From positions 1 through 11,111 of the forward strand of contig JBFGNS010000139.1 in the NCBI GenBank assembly GCA_041574955.1: DNA of 11,111 nt, read 5' to 3'. Under the pieces are notes generated by a model. The model was not told the DNA's origin. It was given only the letters and a program-made list of their open reading frames with translations, and ran no database searches. This document shows, piece after piece, positions 1 through 7,292 of this stretch; within the stretch, counting starts at the first letter, position 1; every line of letters begins with the position of its first letter. The DNA is from CALZJC01 sp041574955. GTDB lineage: Bacteria > Acidobacteriota > Thermoanaerobaculia > Multivoradales > JAHEKO01. The position numbers and the translations under genes were made by a program.

Positions 1-560
1 GCGGGAGCCGCCGCCAGCCGCTCGAGCTCGGGCGTCACGATCGGGTTGTAGACCACGCGCACCCGCGCTGGATCCAGCTTCAGGTGGTGCACCAGGTCGG
101 CCTTGACGCCGGCGGAGACCGCGGTGATCTCGTCGGCCCGGCGGTAGAGCAGCCGTTTGGCGGCGAACAGCGCCAGCTTGCGGGGCGAGCGGCGGCCGCG
201 GAACAGCAGTCCCCGCTCCGACAGCACCAGCCGGGCGCCGCCGCCCGCCAGCAGCCCGGCGAGCACCGCGATGATGTTGGTGCCGCTCGAGGTGGACAGC
301 ACGATGCCGGGGCGCCGCCGGCGCAGCACGCGGATCAGCGGCAGCCAGGCGGTCCACAGGCTGCGGGCCCCCAGCGCGTCGACCGGCACATCCGACGGCA
401 GCTCTCCGAGCAGCTCGCCCTCGGCGCGCATCAGCGCCAGCGAGATCTCGAAGCGATCGCGCGGCAGCGCCGCCAGCAGGGTGAGCGTCACGCGGTCGGC
501 GCCGCCCATGCCGAGTCCGGTGCGCACCACGAGCAGGTGGGCTCGGGGCGGGGCGCTCAC
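1..560 (-). CDS. GT4-family glycosyltransferase, N-terminal part (3' end outside window)
   Basis: Only the first 186 codons are visible; the gene runs off the left edge. The GTG start shares four bases (GTGA, 557-560) with the stop of the gene before it, which fixes the start. The product opens with a beta strand and glycine-rich loop (HLLVVRTGLGMGGADRV, about residues 8-24), the GGAERV-like acceptor-domain signature of GT4 enzymes. A Rossmann-like alternation follows, then STSSGTN near residue 90, an SERG segment near 114, AVSAGVK near 150, and RVVYNPIV near 170, which is the usual entry to the linker before the C-terminal nucleotide-sugar domain. By family it is a cytoplasmic, membrane-associated retaining transferase adding a sugar from a nucleotide donor to a growing lipid-linked glycan. 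Donor and acceptor cannot be told. It is the last visible gene of the minus-strand operon. Confidence 0.9.
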   Translation of the reverse strand, partial: MSAPPRAHLLVVRTGLGMGGADRVTLTLLAALPRDRFEISLALMRAEGELLGELPSDVPVDALGARSLWTAWLPLIRVLRRRRPGIVLSTSSGTNIIAVLAGLLAGGGARLVLSERGLLFRGRRSPRKLALFAAKRLLYRRADEITAVSAGVKADLVHHLKLDPARVRVVYNPIVTPELERLAAAP

Positions 561-1684
561 AGACCGGCCATCACGCGGCGGGCGCGCGCCTCCCAGCTGT
601 AGCGGTCCAGCAGGTCCCCGGCGGCGGCGGCGGCCAGCCGCTCCGCCAGCTCCGGCTCGGCCAGCAGCCGGTCGACCGCCGCCAGCCAGGCTGCCGGCTC
701 GTCGGGCGCGACCAGCAGGGCGTTGCGGCCGTCCTCCAGCACCTCGCGCAGCACCGGCAGGTCCGACGAGACGATCGGCTTGCCGGCCGCCATGTACTCG
801 AACAGCTTCATCGGCGACAGCCAGGCGCCGATGTCGGCGCGGTTGCCGGCCGCCATCACGCGGGTCTGATACGGCATGAGCAGAACGTCGAAAGCCCGGT
901 AGTAGGCGGGCAGCTCGGCCGGCGGGACGAAGCCGTGGAGGGTCAGGTTGGCCGGCAGCCTGCGAGCGCGCCACGCCGCGAGGTGCTCGTCGCTGCCCCC
1001 CACCAGGTGGAAGCCTACCGTCGGCCGCTGCCGCGCCAGCTCGACGATCGTCTCGATGCCGCGTCCCGTGTAGAGGTGGCCGACGTAGCCGACACTGGGT
1101 CCGCCGCCGGTGACGCCGGCGGGTGGCGGGCGGTCCGCCGGCGGCGCGGGCAGCGGATCGGCGCCGTCGGGAGCGACCACCAGCTCGAGCTCTTGCGGCA
1201 CCAGACCGCTAGCGCGCAGGTCGCGCGCCAGCGCCGATGACACCGCCACCAGGCGCCGCAGCGCACGGTAGGCGGTCACCCGGCGCAGCAGCCGGGCGGC
1301 CCACCAGCCGTCCGGAACCAGGTGCAGCTCGAGGACCAGCGGCAGGCCGTGGCGGGCGGCCAGTGCTGCCGCGGTGATGTCTCGCGCGTAGACCAGATCG
1401 ACGTCGCCGCGGCGGCGACCGAGCAGCCGATCGACTTCCCAGGCGAAGCGCACGCCGCCCAGACGTGCCGCCGGCCGCGGCAGCTTGACCAGCTCGAACG
1501 CCGGCTCGACGCCGTAGAAGGCGAAGTCGTCTCCGACCGCCGGCTCCTGGCGCGCCGCGCACAGCTTGGTCGCCAGGGACACGCGGTGTCCGCGGCGCGC
1601 CAGAGCGGCGCACATCCGCATGACGTGGACGCTGCTCGCGCGGCGTGACGGTACGTAGGAGCCCGACAGGTAGAGGAGTCTCAC
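557..1684 (-). CDS. GT4-family glycosyltransferase
   Basis: This is a complete 375-aa GT-B fold glycosyltransferase. The GTG start overlaps the stop of the upstream gene by four bases (GTGA, 1681-1684). The open frame continues upstream as chance GC-rich readthrough, but homology-like sequence begins only at MRLLYLSGSYVPSRRASSVH. The N-terminal acceptor domain has RASSVHVMRM (15-24), LVYARD (97-102) and VAVSSALARDL (146-156). The linker APDGAD (171-176) is followed by the C-terminal domain with SVGYVGHLYTGRGIE (197-211), HGFVP (250-254) and the donor-binding stretch LSPMKLFEYMAAGKPIV (289-305). The first Glu of the classical EX7E pair is not conserved, as in other GT4 members with a P-x-KLFEYMA motif. 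It presumably adds one sugar to a lipid-linked glycan at the cytoplasmic face; specificity is unknown. The lack of a good ribosome site before the GTG fits translational coupling. Confidence 0.92.
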   Translation of the reverse strand: MRLLYLSGSYVPSRRASSVHVMRMCAALARRGHRVSLATKLCAARQEPAVGDDFAFYGVEPAFELVKLPRPAARLGGVRFAWEVDRLLGRRRGDVDLVYARDITAAALAARHGLPLVLELHLVPDGWWAARLLRRVTAYRALRRLVAVSSALARDLRASGLVPQELELVVAPDGADPLPAPPADRPPPAGVTGGGPSVGYVGHLYTGRGIETIVELARQRPTVGFHLVGGSDEHLAAWRARRLPANLTLHGFVPPAELPAYYRAFDVLLMPYQTRVMAAGNRADIGAWLSPMKLFEYMAAGKPIVSSDLPVLREVLEDGRNALLVAPDEPAAWLAAVDRLLAEPELAERLAAAAAGDLLDRYSWEARARRVMAGL

Positions 1685-3348
1685 CGTGGCGGCGCCCACA
1701 GCCGCGCTTCGGCGGCGTCGAACAGCTCGCTGGCGCCGTCGGTGAGGCGGTCGCCCCAGATCTCGCGCCGCCGCCTGTCGAGCTCCTCCTCGTCGAGCCG
1801 AGCCGCCTCCAGGACGCGCTCGACGACAACCTCTGGGGACTCGGCGAAGCCCGCCAGGCCGTCCTCGACGATGTCGTAGCCGTAGCTGAAGTCGGTGTGC
1901 AGCACTACCGCTGGACGCATCACCAGCGCCGCCTCGTACAGCACCGAGCTGTAGGTGCCGATCACCACGTCGCAGCGGGCGAACGACTCGTAGGTGGTGG
2001 CCGTGCGCACGATCTCGATGCGCCGGGCTGCGGCCGCCGGCAGCTCGGCGAAGCGCGGCCGCGGCTCCCCTGGACGCAGCTTGACCAGCAGCTGGACAGC
2101 GGCGTCGGCGAGCAGCCGCTCGAGGTAGCGGGCCACCTGCCGCCGCGAGGGCCGGGGCTCCGAGGCCAGCAGCACCCGTACCGGCTGCGGTGAGCGCCGG
2201 CGGCTGGCTCGGGCGGCGGCCAGCTGTTCGCCGGTGGGCGCGCGCAGCGGCCCGGTGGCGACCACCGAGCCGGCGTCGAGCAGGCTGCCGGCCAGCAGAC
2301 GTTGGCGGAAGTAGCCGTTCCACACCCCGTAGAGGTCGAAAGTGTGTCGGCGGGCGTCGGCGAAGCCGTAGGCCATCAGCGTCGGGTGGTAGCGGTTGAG
2401 CAGGCCGTGCATGAAGCCCAGGCTGGGGATGCCGGCCAGCTTGCAGGCGACGACCAGCGGCGTCACGTGGCGCACGTCGTCGGGCAGCACGGCCCGGCGC
2501 ACCTTGAGCCGCCGCAGCAGCGCCGCGTAGGCGCGGGTCTCGGCGGCCACGACGGCCGAGCGCCGCAGATGCCAGCGGGCGACCGCGGCCAGGAACTCAC
2601 GGTCGCGGCTGTCGGGTACCCGGGCGGCGTCGATCGTGAACCGCGGCGGCGGTGCCGCCGGCGGCTTCGCCGCCAGCAGGCGCGCCGGCAGCTCCAGGAA
2701 GATCGCCGGCCGCCGGCGCCGCCACAGGTTGCGCCAGGCGCGGCTGAAGCCGTCGCGATAGCCGCTGAGGTGCAGGAACTCGGAAAAGCGGTAGCCGCGG
2801 TGGCGCAGCTCGCGGTAGACCGGGTCGAACCGGAAGTCGTGGCGCAGTCCGGGGCTCACGCTGTCGAGGATGAACAGCAGCGTGTCGCGCCCGAGCAGCC
2901 GGAAGGCGCCCGCCGCCAACACGGTTACCAGCAGCAGCCCGCTGCGGCTGACGGCGGCGCGCAAGCGGACCAGCCGCGAGCGGCCGGCACCGGCGGCCGC
3001 GCGGGTGGCGGTGGACGGCAGCTCGCGGGCGAGCAGCCGCCACGCCTTGTGCAGCTCCTCGGGCAGCCCGCCGGGCGGCAGCTCGCCGCCCGCCAGCAGT
3101 TCGTGGGCCAGGGCCCGATGCCGGAGGTAGGGCACCAGGATCCGCCACATCAGGTCTTCCTGGTGGAACCACCACGGCTCGAAGCCTTCCAGTCGCACCC
3201 GCGCCGACAGCCGCCGGCCGTCGGAGTCTTCGATCCGATTCAGGCAGCGGACCAGCTCGAGCGCCGCCGCGGTGTAGTCGCCGCCGGCGGCGGCGACGCG
3301 CGGCTGATGCTCCGCGGCGGCCGGCGGCGCAGCGTCTTGGCGGCTCAA
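1681..3348 (-). CDS. GT-B transferase related to CDP-glycerol/capsule polysaccharide transferases (tentative)
   Basis: This 555-aa protein starts at a TTG that forms a TTGA overlap with the preceding stop, with GAGG ten bases upstream (3359-3362). Upstream readthrough lies antisense to nothing real and was excluded. Residues 1-110 form a helical region with an odd aromatic patch, FEPWWFHQEDLMW (56-68). A hydrophobic segment at 137-149 could be a membrane anchor or a buried helix. Residues 270-330 look like the first Rossmann half of a GT-B enzyme, with GFMHGLLNRYHPT (311-323). This resembles the HG motif of CDP-glycerol glycerophosphotransferases and capsule transferases. The second half has LLVKLRPGEPRP (420-431) and CDVVIGTYSSVLYEAALV (459-476), a typical donor-site loop with Glu472. 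I infer transfer of a sugar or alditol phosphate to the surface glycan. It could also be a divergent Kdo- or sialyl-type transferase. Family placement is from motifs only. Confidence 0.75.
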   Translation of the reverse strand: MSRQDAAPPAAAEHQPRVAAAGGDYTAAALELVRCLNRIEDSDGRRLSARVRLEGFEPWWFHQEDLMWRILVPYLRHRALAHELLAGGELPPGGLPEELHKAWRLLARELPSTATRAAAGAGRSRLVRLRAAVSRSGLLLVTVLAAGAFRLLGRDTLLFILDSVSPGLRHDFRFDPVYRELRHRGYRFSEFLHLSGYRDGFSRAWRNLWRRRRPAIFLELPARLLAAKPPAAPPPRFTIDAARVPDSRDREFLAAVARWHLRRSAVVAAETRAYAALLRRLKVRRAVLPDDVRHVTPLVVACKLAGIPSLGFMHGLLNRYHPTLMAYGFADARRHTFDLYGVWNGYFRQRLLAGSLLDAGSVVATGPLRAPTGEQLAAARASRRRSPQPVRVLLASEPRPSRRQVARYLERLLADAAVQLLVKLRPGEPRPRFAELPAAAARRIEIVRTATTYESFARCDVVIGTYSSVLYEAALVMRPAVVLHTDFSYGYDIVEDGLAGFAESPEVVVERVLEAARLDEEELDRRRREIWGDRLTDGASELFDAAEARLWAPPR

Positions 3349-4454
3349 TCGGCCACTGCCTCGGCCGCGGCCGGGTCGTCGCGCCGGCGGTGGGCGTCCA
3401 GCCCGTCCGCGATCTCGAGCGTCAGCCGCATGGTCGACTCCGCCTCCTCCCAGGTCACCGGCTGCGGCCCCTTGCCGGTCACGTAGGCAACGAACAGCTC
3501 GACCATGCGGTAGTGGCTCGACCGTCTGGCCGGCCGGGCGCCGTCTCCGGCGCGGCGCCGCAGGCGGCGCAGCCGACCGCCGACCCGGCGCACGCCGAAC
3601 GAGGCCAGGGTGCGGCTGCTCTTCACCCACGCCGCCAGCGGGTTGCGCTTGCGGGGCGGCGGCAGCCGGTCGATGCCGCCGGGCGCCAGTCGCAGAGCGC
3701 CGGCCGTGCCGCACACCAGCATCTGGCTGTAGGGCCGGGTGGCGGCGACCGACAGCCGTAGGCTGCAGGTCGCTCGGCCGTTGGTGAGCGTGGCGTGCAG
3801 CTCGTCGCACGGCAGCCGGGGCCAGCGGCGGTGGGTGTCGAGGGCGAGCAGCCGCACCAGCGACATCTCGCCGAGGAACTGATAGGCCAGGTACAGGTCG
3901 TGGGGTAGCGTCTCGCCCCAGCGCCCGCCGGGCAGGTCGTGCGCCCAGTAGTCGTCCTCGGCCAGCATCCGGTCGTCGCGTCCGCTGCCGATCCACACCC
4001 GCTCGACGTGGATCGGCTCCCCGATCTCGCCGTCCCGCACCCGGCGCGCCAGCTCGACGAAGCGCGGCTCGAGCTTCTGGTTGTGGACCACGGTCAGTCT
4101 GCCCTCGGCTTCGGTCTGCAGCTCGCCGAGCTGCATCAGCTCAGAGAGCGACACCACCATCGGCTTCTCGAGCAGCACGTGGCAGCCGGCGGCGAGCGCC
4201 TGACGCGCCTGCTCGAAGTGGAAGCGGGGTGGTGAGCAGATGGCCACGATGTCGGGCCGCCCGGCGGCCAGAGCCTCGCCCAGGGAAGCGTGGGCGCCGT
4301 CCGCGCCGATCTCCTGCGCGGCCCGCGCGGCCGCCTCCAGGTCGGGATCGCAGAATCCGACCACCTGGGTGCGGTCGAGCTGCTGGAAGTGGCGCGCCCG
4401 CAGCTCGAGCCCGGAGCGGCCGGCGCCCACCACCACGACCCGTAGGCGGCTCAT
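3345..4454 (-). CDS. Gfo/Idh/MocA-family NAD(P)-dependent sugar oxidoreductase
   Basis: The 369-aa product begins at ATG 4454, four bases after the upstream stop, with GAGG overlapping that stop. The N-terminal Rossmann fold shows RVVVVGAGRSG (5-15, the GxGxxG dinucleotide loop), an acidic residue after the second strand (GFCDPD, 33-38), AICSPPRFHFEQA (71-83) and the family hallmark LLEKPM (94-99). In the C-terminal substrate domain, WGETLPHDLYLAY (179-191) occupies the place of the catalytic His/Asp segment. Members oxidise or reduce a hydroxyl of a sugar or nucleotide sugar; in glycan clusters they commonly make 3-keto or uronic-type precursors for amino sugars. An unusual basic stretch, rich in Arg and Lys, sits at about 266-315 (PPPRKRNP, RRLRRRAG) before the final helices. 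The C-terminal tail is Ala/Asp-rich. The substrate is unknown. Confidence 0.9.
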   Translation of the reverse strand: MSRLRVVVVGAGRSGLELRARHFQQLDRTQVVGFCDPDLEAAARAAQEIGADGAHASLGEALAAGRPDIVAICSPPRFHFEQARQALAAGCHVLLEKPMVVSLSELMQLGELQTEAEGRLTVVHNQKLEPRFVELARRVRDGEIGEPIHVERVWIGSGRDDRMLAEDDYWAHDLPGGRWGETLPHDLYLAYQFLGEMSLVRLLALDTHRRWPRLPCDELHATLTNGRATCSLRLSVAATRPYSQMLVCGTAGALRLAPGGIDRLPPPRKRNPLAAWVKSSRTLASFGVRRVGGRLRRLRRRAGDGARPARRSSHYRMVELFVAYVTGKGPQPVTWEEAESTMRLTLEIADGLDAHRRRDDPAAAEAVAD

Positions 4455-4458
4455 GGCC

Positions 4459-5433
4459 TCACGACCCCGGCCTCGCGGCTCTCGAGCCGGGCCGGCGCAG
4501 CCAGCGCGCCGCCAAGCGGCGCAGCCGCCGCTCGAGCCGAGCGGTGGGTCGGCGATCGCGCTCGAGCAGGGTACGACAGCGCCGGACCCGGCGGATCACC
4601 GGCAGGAAGGTCTGCCAGTCGTGCCACACCAGGCCGCCGGCCGCGAGATACGGATCGAGCAGCGGGTGTCGCCGGGAGCTGAAGAAGACGCCGGTCGGTC
4701 CGTAGCTGCGCAACACGTAGCGGCGGTCGAAGCCCAGCACGGCGGCGCGCTCCCAGGCCCGGTCGAAGGCGCCGAGGGTCTGGTCCACGTTGTGCCACAG
4801 GCAGAGGCTGGCGTCGGTGAGGAACGGCAGGCAGCCCTCGAAGTCGGCCAGGGCGGCAGCGTCGGTGTGCTCGGCGTCGATGAACAGCAGGGAGAGCGGG
4901 CCGTCGAGCTGCGCCAGGGCTCGCGGCGTGTCGGCGGGACTGGTACCGCTCGACAGCCGCACGTTGGCGAGCTCGGCGTGGTCCGCGATCAGGCGCTCGC
5001 TCAGGCGGCGCGCACCGTGGGGATCGGCGCCCTCCTGCCAGTTGTCGATGCCGAAGACGCGACAGCCCGGGCCGGCCGCCAGCGCCAGCGCGAAGGTGGA
5101 AAGGCCGAAGGCGTGGCCGATGACGTAGGCCGTGCTCGGCGCGCTGAGCAGGCACAGGTCGTAGAACAGCCGGATCTCGTCCTCCCCGATCGACGAGCCG
5201 GTGGTGCTGCCCTCGCTGCCGGTCAGCACGTACCCCCAGGTCCAGCCGCCACCGCGAGCCGCCTTCTTCCTCGCCAGGGGCTGGCCTTCGTAGAGCGCCG
5301 CCAGGCGAGAGCGGTAGGCCGCCCAGCCGCCCAGGTAGCTTTCGAGTGCGGCACCGGGCGCCGCGGGCGCGGTCGCCTGCGGGGTGCCGAGCCGAGTGCT
5401 CGACGACCCCGCGCTACCGGTCTCGGAGGCCAC
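4459..5433 (-). CDS. Class I SAM-dependent methyltransferase-like protein
   Basis: The preferred start is GTG 5433, two bases after the ABC exporter stop, giving 324 aa. An in-frame GTG at 5487 would overlap that gene by 52 bases and add 18 residues. Residues 1-30 are Ser/Ala/Thr/Pro-rich and probably disordered. The core looks like the Methyltransf_24 or cephalosporin-hydroxylase group: TAYVIGHAFGLSTFALA (101-117) as the SAM loop, CRVFGIDNW (124-132) as the acidic post-I strand, SLLFIDAEHT (181-190) with Asp186 and His189, and LCLWHNVD (210-217), where related enzymes place a metal or substrate ligand. The C-terminus ends in an Arg-rich tail (about 280-318) that could bind membrane or nucleic acid. 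The likely role is O-methylation of a glycan sugar, inferred from the cluster. The GxGxG acidic pair is weak (VIGHAFG), so methyl transfer itself is not certain. Confidence 0.75.
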   Translation of the reverse strand: MASETGSAGSSSTRLGTPQATAPAAPGAALESYLGGWAAYRSRLAALYEGQPLARKKAARGGGWTWGYVLTGSEGSTTGSSIGEDEIRLFYDLCLLSAPSTAYVIGHAFGLSTFALALAAGPGCRVFGIDNWQEGADPHGARRLSERLIADHAELANVRLSSGTSPADTPRALAQLDGPLSLLFIDAEHTDAAALADFEGCLPFLTDASLCLWHNVDQTLGAFDRAWERAAVLGFDRRYVLRSYGPTGVFFSSRRHPLLDPYLAAGGLVWHDWQTFLPVIRRVRRCRTLLERDRRPTARLERRLRRLAARWLRRPGSRAARPGS

Positions 5434-5435
5434 CT

Positions 5436-7283
5436 TCAGGAGACCCCCAAAGGCGCTGCCGCGGCGGATCCGGTCTGCTTCGACCACAGCCGGCTGTACT
5501 CGCCGCTAGCCGCCAGCAGCTCGGCGTGGCTGCCCGTCTCGACCAGCCGCCCACTCTTGAGCACCGCGATGCGATCGGCACCGACCACCAGCTCGAGGTG
5601 GTGGGCGACCACCAGCCGGGTCCGACCCCGCCACAGTCGGTCGACGGCGCGGTTCACCGCCAGCGCCGAGGCGTGGTCGAGCTCGCTCGTCGCTTCGTCG
5701 AGGATCAGGATCTCGGGCTCGCTCAGCAGCGCCCGGGCGAGCGCGATGCGCTGCCGCTGGCCGCCCGAGAGCTGGCTCCCCTCGGTGCCGACCAGGGTGT
5801 CGTAGCCGTCGGGCAACCGGCGGATGAAGCCGTCCGCGAGGGCGGCGCGGGCGGCCGCCTCCACCTGTTCCGGGCCGATACCGGGCAGCCCCAGGGTGAG
5901 GTTGTCGCGCACCGTGCCGCTGAACAGGAAGGTCGCCTGGCTGACCACCCCCAGGCGACGGCGCCAGGAGGTCGGGTCGAGCTCGTCGAGCGCCACTCCG
6001 TCGACCAGGATGCGGCCGGCGGTCGGCGGGTGGAACCCCAGCAGCAGGTCGATGACCGTCGACTTGCCGGCTCCCGACTCGCCGACCAGCGCCACGGTCT
6101 CGCCCTTGCCGATGCGCAGCGACAGGTCGTGGACGGCCCACTCGCCGCGCCCGGGGTATCTCAGCGAGAGCTGCTCCAGCTCGACCGCCCGCTGCAAGCT
6201 CGTGAACCGGCGGCCGCCCGTCGCCTCCTCCTCCTCGCCCTCGCCGCCGGTGAGCAGCTCGACGATGCGCTCGACGAACGGCACCGAGTTGTGCATCCAA
6301 CCCCAGTTCTTGTTGACGATCGAGAGCCGCGGCATCAGCCGGTAGAGGACGAACAGGAAGGTGGCGAAGCGGACCATCATGGAGCGGTCGGCGGTGCCGA
6401 TCAGCAGGTAGCCGCCGGCCAGCAGCCCCCCGACGCCGAGCACCGCCAGGGAGTCGAGCAGCGGCGACAGGCTGGCCTGCCAGCCCATGCCGCGCCGGCG
6501 GTGGTCGACGCAGTCCGCGATGGTGGCGTCCATCCGCTCGATGGCATACGGCTCGCGCGCCAGCGCTTTGAGCACCCGGGCGCCGTTCAAGAACTCGACG
6601 GCCTGCTCCGCCAGCCGCACCAGGGCGCGCTTGTAGGCTCCCGCGACCCGGCGGATGCGGCGCACGATGGTGCGCAACGCGCCGGAGACGAGCAGCATGC
6701 CGATCACGCTGAGCACGGTGCCGGGGACCGACAGCCAGAGCAGCACCGCGGTGTAGGCGGCGAGCAGCAGTAGCTGCTCCAGCATCGTGTTGGCCTTCAT
6801 CACCACCTGGCCGACGTAGTTGACCTGCTCGAGGTAGCTGGCCAGATCGCCCACCCTTTGGGAGCGCAGCCGGGGATAGGGGAACGCCATCAGCCGTCGG
6901 AAGATCGATCTCCGCACCTCGCCCTCCACCTCCGCCTGGAGATGGGCGGCGGCGAGATCGGCCCCGAGCCGCATCGCGCTGCGTCCGACCTGCGCCGCCA
7001 CCGCGATCCCCACCAGCAGCAGGAACAGGCCGTCGGCGCCGAGCTGCTGGCGCCAGCCGTCCGCCAGCGACCCGAGCGCGCCGTAGTGGGCCGCGAGCGG
7101 ACCGCTGTCGGGCTGCCCCAGGCTCTGCAGCGCGAGCGCGAACAGGCCCATGGTGAGGCCCTCGAGAGCCGCCGCCGCCAGGCTGCCGCCCAGCACCGCA
7201 GCGGCCACGACGCGGTGGCGGCCGATCAGAGCCAGCACGAACCGGCGGCTCGACCGGTTCAGGAACGAGTGCCCGCCGGACAT
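5436..7283 (-). CDS. ABC exporter, fused membrane and ATPase domains (MsbA/PglK-type flippase)
   Basis: At 615 aa this is the usual size of a half-transporter with one membrane domain and one ATPase domain. Transmembrane stretches are visible near residues 25-55, 83-100, 165-200, 278-298 and 303-316. An acidic linker (GEGEEEEA, 347-354) leads to a complete nucleotide-binding domain: Walker A GESGAGKST (401-409), Q-loop VVSQATFLF (446-454), signature LSGGQRQR (505-512), Walker B ILILDE (525-530), D-loop SELD and switch His561 in VVAHH. It should work as a homodimer in the inner membrane, flipping a lipid-linked sugar or lipid A-like substrate, as MsbA and PglK do. Its place among glycosyltransferases and the absence of a Wzx gene favour a lipid-linked oligosaccharide, which is inference. 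The ATG start lies nine bases after the upstream stop; the next gene begins two bases after its own stop. Confidence 0.95.
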   Translation of the reverse strand: MSGGHSFLNRSSRRFVLALIGRHRVVAAAVLGGSLAAAALEGLTMGLFALALQSLGQPDSGPLAAHYGALGSLADGWRQQLGADGLFLLLVGIAVAAQVGRSAMRLGADLAAAHLQAEVEGEVRRSIFRRLMAFPYPRLRSQRVGDLASYLEQVNYVGQVVMKANTMLEQLLLLAAYTAVLLWLSVPGTVLSVIGMLLVSGALRTIVRRIRRVAGAYKRALVRLAEQAVEFLNGARVLKALAREPYAIERMDATIADCVDHRRRGMGWQASLSPLLDSLAVLGVGGLLAGGYLLIGTADRSMMVRFATFLFVLYRLMPRLSIVNKNWGWMHNSVPFVERIVELLTGGEGEEEEATGGRRFTSLQRAVELEQLSLRYPGRGEWAVHDLSLRIGKGETVALVGESGAGKSTVIDLLLGFHPPTAGRILVDGVALDELDPTSWRRRLGVVSQATFLFSGTVRDNLTLGLPGIGPEQVEAAARAALADGFIRRLPDGYDTLVGTEGSQLSGGQRQRIALARALLSEPEILILDEATSELDHASALAVNRAVDRLWRGRTRLVVAHHLELVVGADRIAVLKSGRLVETGSHAELLAASGEYSRLWSKQTGSAAAAPLGVS

Positions 7284-7292
7284 GCGCCTAGT

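Noticed and set aside
557..2323. Extended version of the 557-1684 glycosyltransferase starting near 2323
   Set aside because: The added N-terminus overlaps the transferase gene in another frame and has no GT-like sequence. The GTG at 1684 begins a typical GT4 N-terminus.
2302..3486. Long plus-strand open frames such as 2302-3486, 4240-5805, 5346-6773 and 6858-8027
   Set aside because: They lie antisense to genes with clear domain motifs. Their translations are Gln/Arg/Ala/Gly-rich with no recognisable fold, as expected from stop-poor high-GC DNA.
1681..3996. Extended version of the GT-B transferase starting at 3996
   Set aside because: The extra 216 residues overlap the oxidoreductase gene in another frame and are Arg/Pro-rich without motifs. 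The TTGA junction at 3348 explains the start.
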